From Pseudomonadota bacterium (GTDB taxonomy: Bacteria; Pseudomonadota; Alphaproteobacteria; Rhizobiales; Beijerinckiaceae), in the NCBI GenBank assembly GCA_021781815.1, contig JAJXWB010000010.1, forward strand, positions 62,001 to 126,000: a stretch of DNA of 64,000 nt. The letters run 5' to 3'. A program made the translations under genes and the position numbers. The notes beneath the pieces are model-generated. The model saw only the letters and a program-made list of their open reading frames with translations. It did not search any database and was not told the origin of the DNA. Each line of letters starts with the position of its first letter. Positions within the stretch are counted from its first letter, which is position 1. Shown piece after piece: positions 62,027-64,000 of the stretch.

Positions 62027-63361
62027 ATGGCATCGGCAGCCGAACAGCTTGCGGCCAACATCAACTTCTCGGCCTTCTCCAAGGCTGAAGAGCTCAAGAA
62101 ACGCATCTGGTTCACGCTCGGCGCGCTGATCGTCTATCGTCTCGGCACCTATATCCCGCTGCCGGGCATTGATCCCGACGCCTTCGCCAATTCGTTCTTT
62201 GGCAAGAGCCAGGGCATGCTTGAACTGTTCAACATGTTCGCCGGCGGCGCAGTGCAGCGCATGGCGATCTTCGCTCTGAACATCATGCCGTACATTTCGG
62301 CGTCGATCATCATCCAGCTCCTGACCTCGGTCTTTCCGCAGCTTGAAGCGATCAAGAAAGAAGGCGAGCAGGGGCAGAAGGTACTCAATCAGTATACGCG
62401 CTATCTCACCGTCGCGCTCGCGGCCTTCCAGGCCTATGGCATGGCTGTCGGCCTCGAAGGACAGGCGGGCGTGGTCACCGATCCAGGTTGGTTCTTCCGC
62501 ATCTCGACCGTGCTGACCCTGATGGGCGGCACGATGTTCCTGATGTGGCTCGGAGAACAGATCACCAGCCGCGGCATCGGCAACGGCTCGTCGCTGATCA
62601 TCTTCGCCGGCATCGTCGCGGCCTTTCCCTCGGCGATCGCCAATACGCTCGAACTCGGCCGCCAAGGCGCCATTTCGACGGGCCTGATCCTGACCGTGAT
62701 CGTTGTCGCTGTCTTCGTGGTCGCGTTCATCGTGTTCATGGAGCGCGCGCAACGCCGGTTGCTCATCACCTATCCCAAGCGCCAGCATGGCAACCGCGTC
62801 TATGAAGGACAGACCTCGTTTCTGCCGCTGAAACTGAATACGTCCGGCGTCATTCCGCCGATTTTCGCCTCCTCGCTGCTGCTGCTGCCAACCACGATCG
62901 CGAACTTTTCCCAGAAAGCGGGGACGAGCGGCATCCTCGGCACGATCGCGCAATTGCTCGGCCACGGCCGTCCGCTCTACATGCTCATGTATGTCGGCCT
63001 GATCGTATTCTTCGCCTTCTTCTATACGGCGATCGTGTTCAACCCCGTGGACACGGCCGACAATCTGAAGAAGCACGGCGGCTTCATTCCCGGAATCAGG
63101 CCCGGCGAGCGCACGGCGCAATATATCGACCAGGTGCTGATGCGAATCACCGTGATCGGCGCAGCCTATCTGGCGATCATCTGTCTCTTACCCGAAATGC
63201 TGATTTCCTACGCCGCCATGCCGTTTTATTTCGGTGGCACGTCGCTGCTCATCGTGGTGAGCGTGACAATGGACACGGTGGCCCAGATTCATGGACACCT
63301 GCAGGCGCATCAATACGAGGGGCTTGTGCGGAAGGCGAAGCTCCGGGGGAGGAAGAAATGA
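62027..63361 (+). CDS. secY: Preprotein translocase subunit SecY
   Basis: The 444-residue protein is the ten-span channel of the Sec translocon. Starting at the ATG at 62027 ([20 protein letters not shown]), it has [20 protein letters not shown] (span 1), [20 protein letters not shown] and [20 protein letters not shown] (plug and span 2-3 region), and the conserved cytoplasmic loops [15 protein letters not shown] and [17 protein letters not shown] near the C-terminus. It works with SecE encoded in the same window. Its stop overlaps the adk start (ATGA). Confidence 0.98.
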   Translation: MASAAEQLAANINFSAFSKAEELKKRIWFTLGALIVYRLGTYIPLPGIDPDAFANSFFGKSQGMLELFNMFAGGAVQRMAIFALNIMPYISASIIIQLLTSVFPQLEAIKKEGEQGQKVLNQYTRYLTVALAAFQAYGMAVGLEGQAGVVTDPGWFFRISTVLTLMGGTMFLMWLGEQITSRGIGNGSSLIIFAGIVAAFPSAIANTLELGRQGAISTGLILTVIVVAVFVVAFIVFMERAQRRLLITYPKRQHGNRVYEGQTSFLPLKLNTSGVIPPIFASSLLLLPTTIANFSQKAGTSGILGTIAQLLGHGRPLYMLMYVGLIVFFAFFYTAIVFNPVDTADNLKKHGGFIPGIRPGERTAQYIDQVLMRITVIGAAYLAIICLLPEMLISYAAMPFYFGGTSLLIVVSVTMDTVAQIHGHLQAHQYEGLVRKAKLRGRKK

Positions 63362-63939
63362 GGCTGATACTTCTGGGACCGCCCGGCGCGGGCAAGGGCA
63401 CGCAGGCGGCGCGGTTGGTCCAGAAATACGGCATCCCCCAGCTATCGACAGGCGACATGCTGCGCGCCGCGGTCAAGGCGGGTTCCCCTGTGGGTGTCAA
63501 GGCCAAGGCGGTGATGGACGCCGGCGGCCTCGTCTCGGATGAGATCGTGATCGGCATCATCAAGGACCGGATCAGGGAGCCCGACGCCTCCAGGGGCTTT
63601 ATCCTCGACGGCTTTCCGCGCACCGTCGCCCAGGCGCAGGCGCTCGAGAAGTTGCTTGCGGCCGAGAACATGAAACTCGACGCGGTGGTTGAACTCAAGG
63701 TCGATGAGAAGGCGCTGCTCGCCCGCATCGAGAACCGGGCCCGCGAAACCGTTGCGGCCGGCGGCAGCGTGCGCGCCGACGATAATCCCGAAAGCTTCAA
63801 GATCCGGCTCGACGCCTATCGCGAACAGACCGCGCCGGTCTCGGCCTTCTATGCCTCGATCGGCGAACTCAAGACGGTCGATGGCATGGCGGCGATCGAT
63901 GCGGTGACGAAGGCGATCGACGGGGCGCTGGCGAGGTAG
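63358..63939 (+). CDS. adk: Adenylate kinase, short form
   Basis: The 193-residue protein has the P-loop [10 protein letters not shown] at 7-16, [13 protein letters not shown] (AMP site), [17 protein letters not shown] (DGFPR) and a shortened LID region: [20 protein letters not shown] lacks the 30-residue zinc-type LID of the long form. It interconverts ATP, ADP and AMP. The start overlaps the secY stop by four bases (ATGA), so translation is coupled. The remaining 61 bases of the window show no gene. Confidence 0.97.
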   Translation: MRLILLGPPGAGKGTQAARLVQKYGIPQLSTGDMLRAAVKAGSPVGVKAKAVMDAGGLVSDEIVIGIIKDRIREPDASRGFILDGFPRTVAQAQALEKLLAAENMKLDAVVELKVDEKALLARIENRARETVAAGGSVRADDNPESFKIRLDAYREQTAPVSAFYASIGELKTVDGMAAIDAVTKAIDGALAR

Positions 63940-64000
63940 AGCGCGCCGGATTTGTGTGGGCGCGCGCGTTGCAACGAACCCGCATCCGGCGGTTCAATCA

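Overview
The window is a GC-rich alphaproteobacterial chromosome segment, most likely from the Hyphomicrobiales (Rhizobiales). The support is the gene order (a tuf copy, tRNA-Trp, then secE-nusG-rplKAJL-rpoBC-rpsLG-fusA-tuf and the S10/spc ribosomal genes), separate glyQ and glyS genes, an ETF:ubiquinone oxidoreductase, an FNR/FixK-type regulator, a DUF2778 protein and a CtrA-like site. Genus cannot be fixed from the sequence. I see no phage, insertion sequence, CRISPR array or plasmid gene.

Positions 1-24.3 kb hold housekeeping and catabolic genes. They are: the 3' end of an RNA uracil methyltransferase; a SRAP protein; an enoyl-CoA hydratase/acyl-CoA dehydrogenase pair; a TsaC/Sua5 enzyme; a LysR regulator; a Gre-like factor; an AcuI-like reductase; ETF-QO; glyS; a double CDGSH Fe-S protein; a DUF4202 protein; glyQ; a tRNA methyltransferase; a DUF2007 protein; a polyprenyl diphosphate synthase; a winged-helix methyltransferase; glpD; an FNR-type regulator with its own FNR box; and a second hydratase with an acyl-CoA ligase, a HemJ-like membrane protein and a GST. 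The acyl-CoA dehydrogenase and ETF-QO genes, which act together in beta-oxidation electron flow, carry the same palindromic element upstream.

Positions 24.4-35.1 kb are the accessory part. They start with the first tuf copy and contain tRNA-Trp, but several kilobases of other genes lie between these and secE. The cargo is a YbjQ-like protein, a DUF2778 (Tlde1-like) transpeptidase homologue, two paralogous TadG-like membrane-anchored proteins with a shared unexplained C-terminal domain, an MFS transporter, small unknown proteins and a large polytopic membrane protein. The TadG-like pair is the best candidate here for an undescribed system.

Positions 35.1-64 kb are the transcription/translation super-cluster: secE, nusG, rplKAJL, rpoBC, rpsLG, fusA, tuf, the S10 and spc ribosomal proteins, secY and adk. 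Its gaps carry hairpins at the expected control points: the L10 leader, the rplL-rpoB gap, two tandem palindromes between rpoB and rpoC, the rpsQ-rplN boundary and the rplO-secY gap. The two tuf genes look identical at nucleotide level, which points to gene conversion.

The many long antisense ORFs are a by-product of high GC and are not annotated. All assignments come from reading the sequence; no database search was run.
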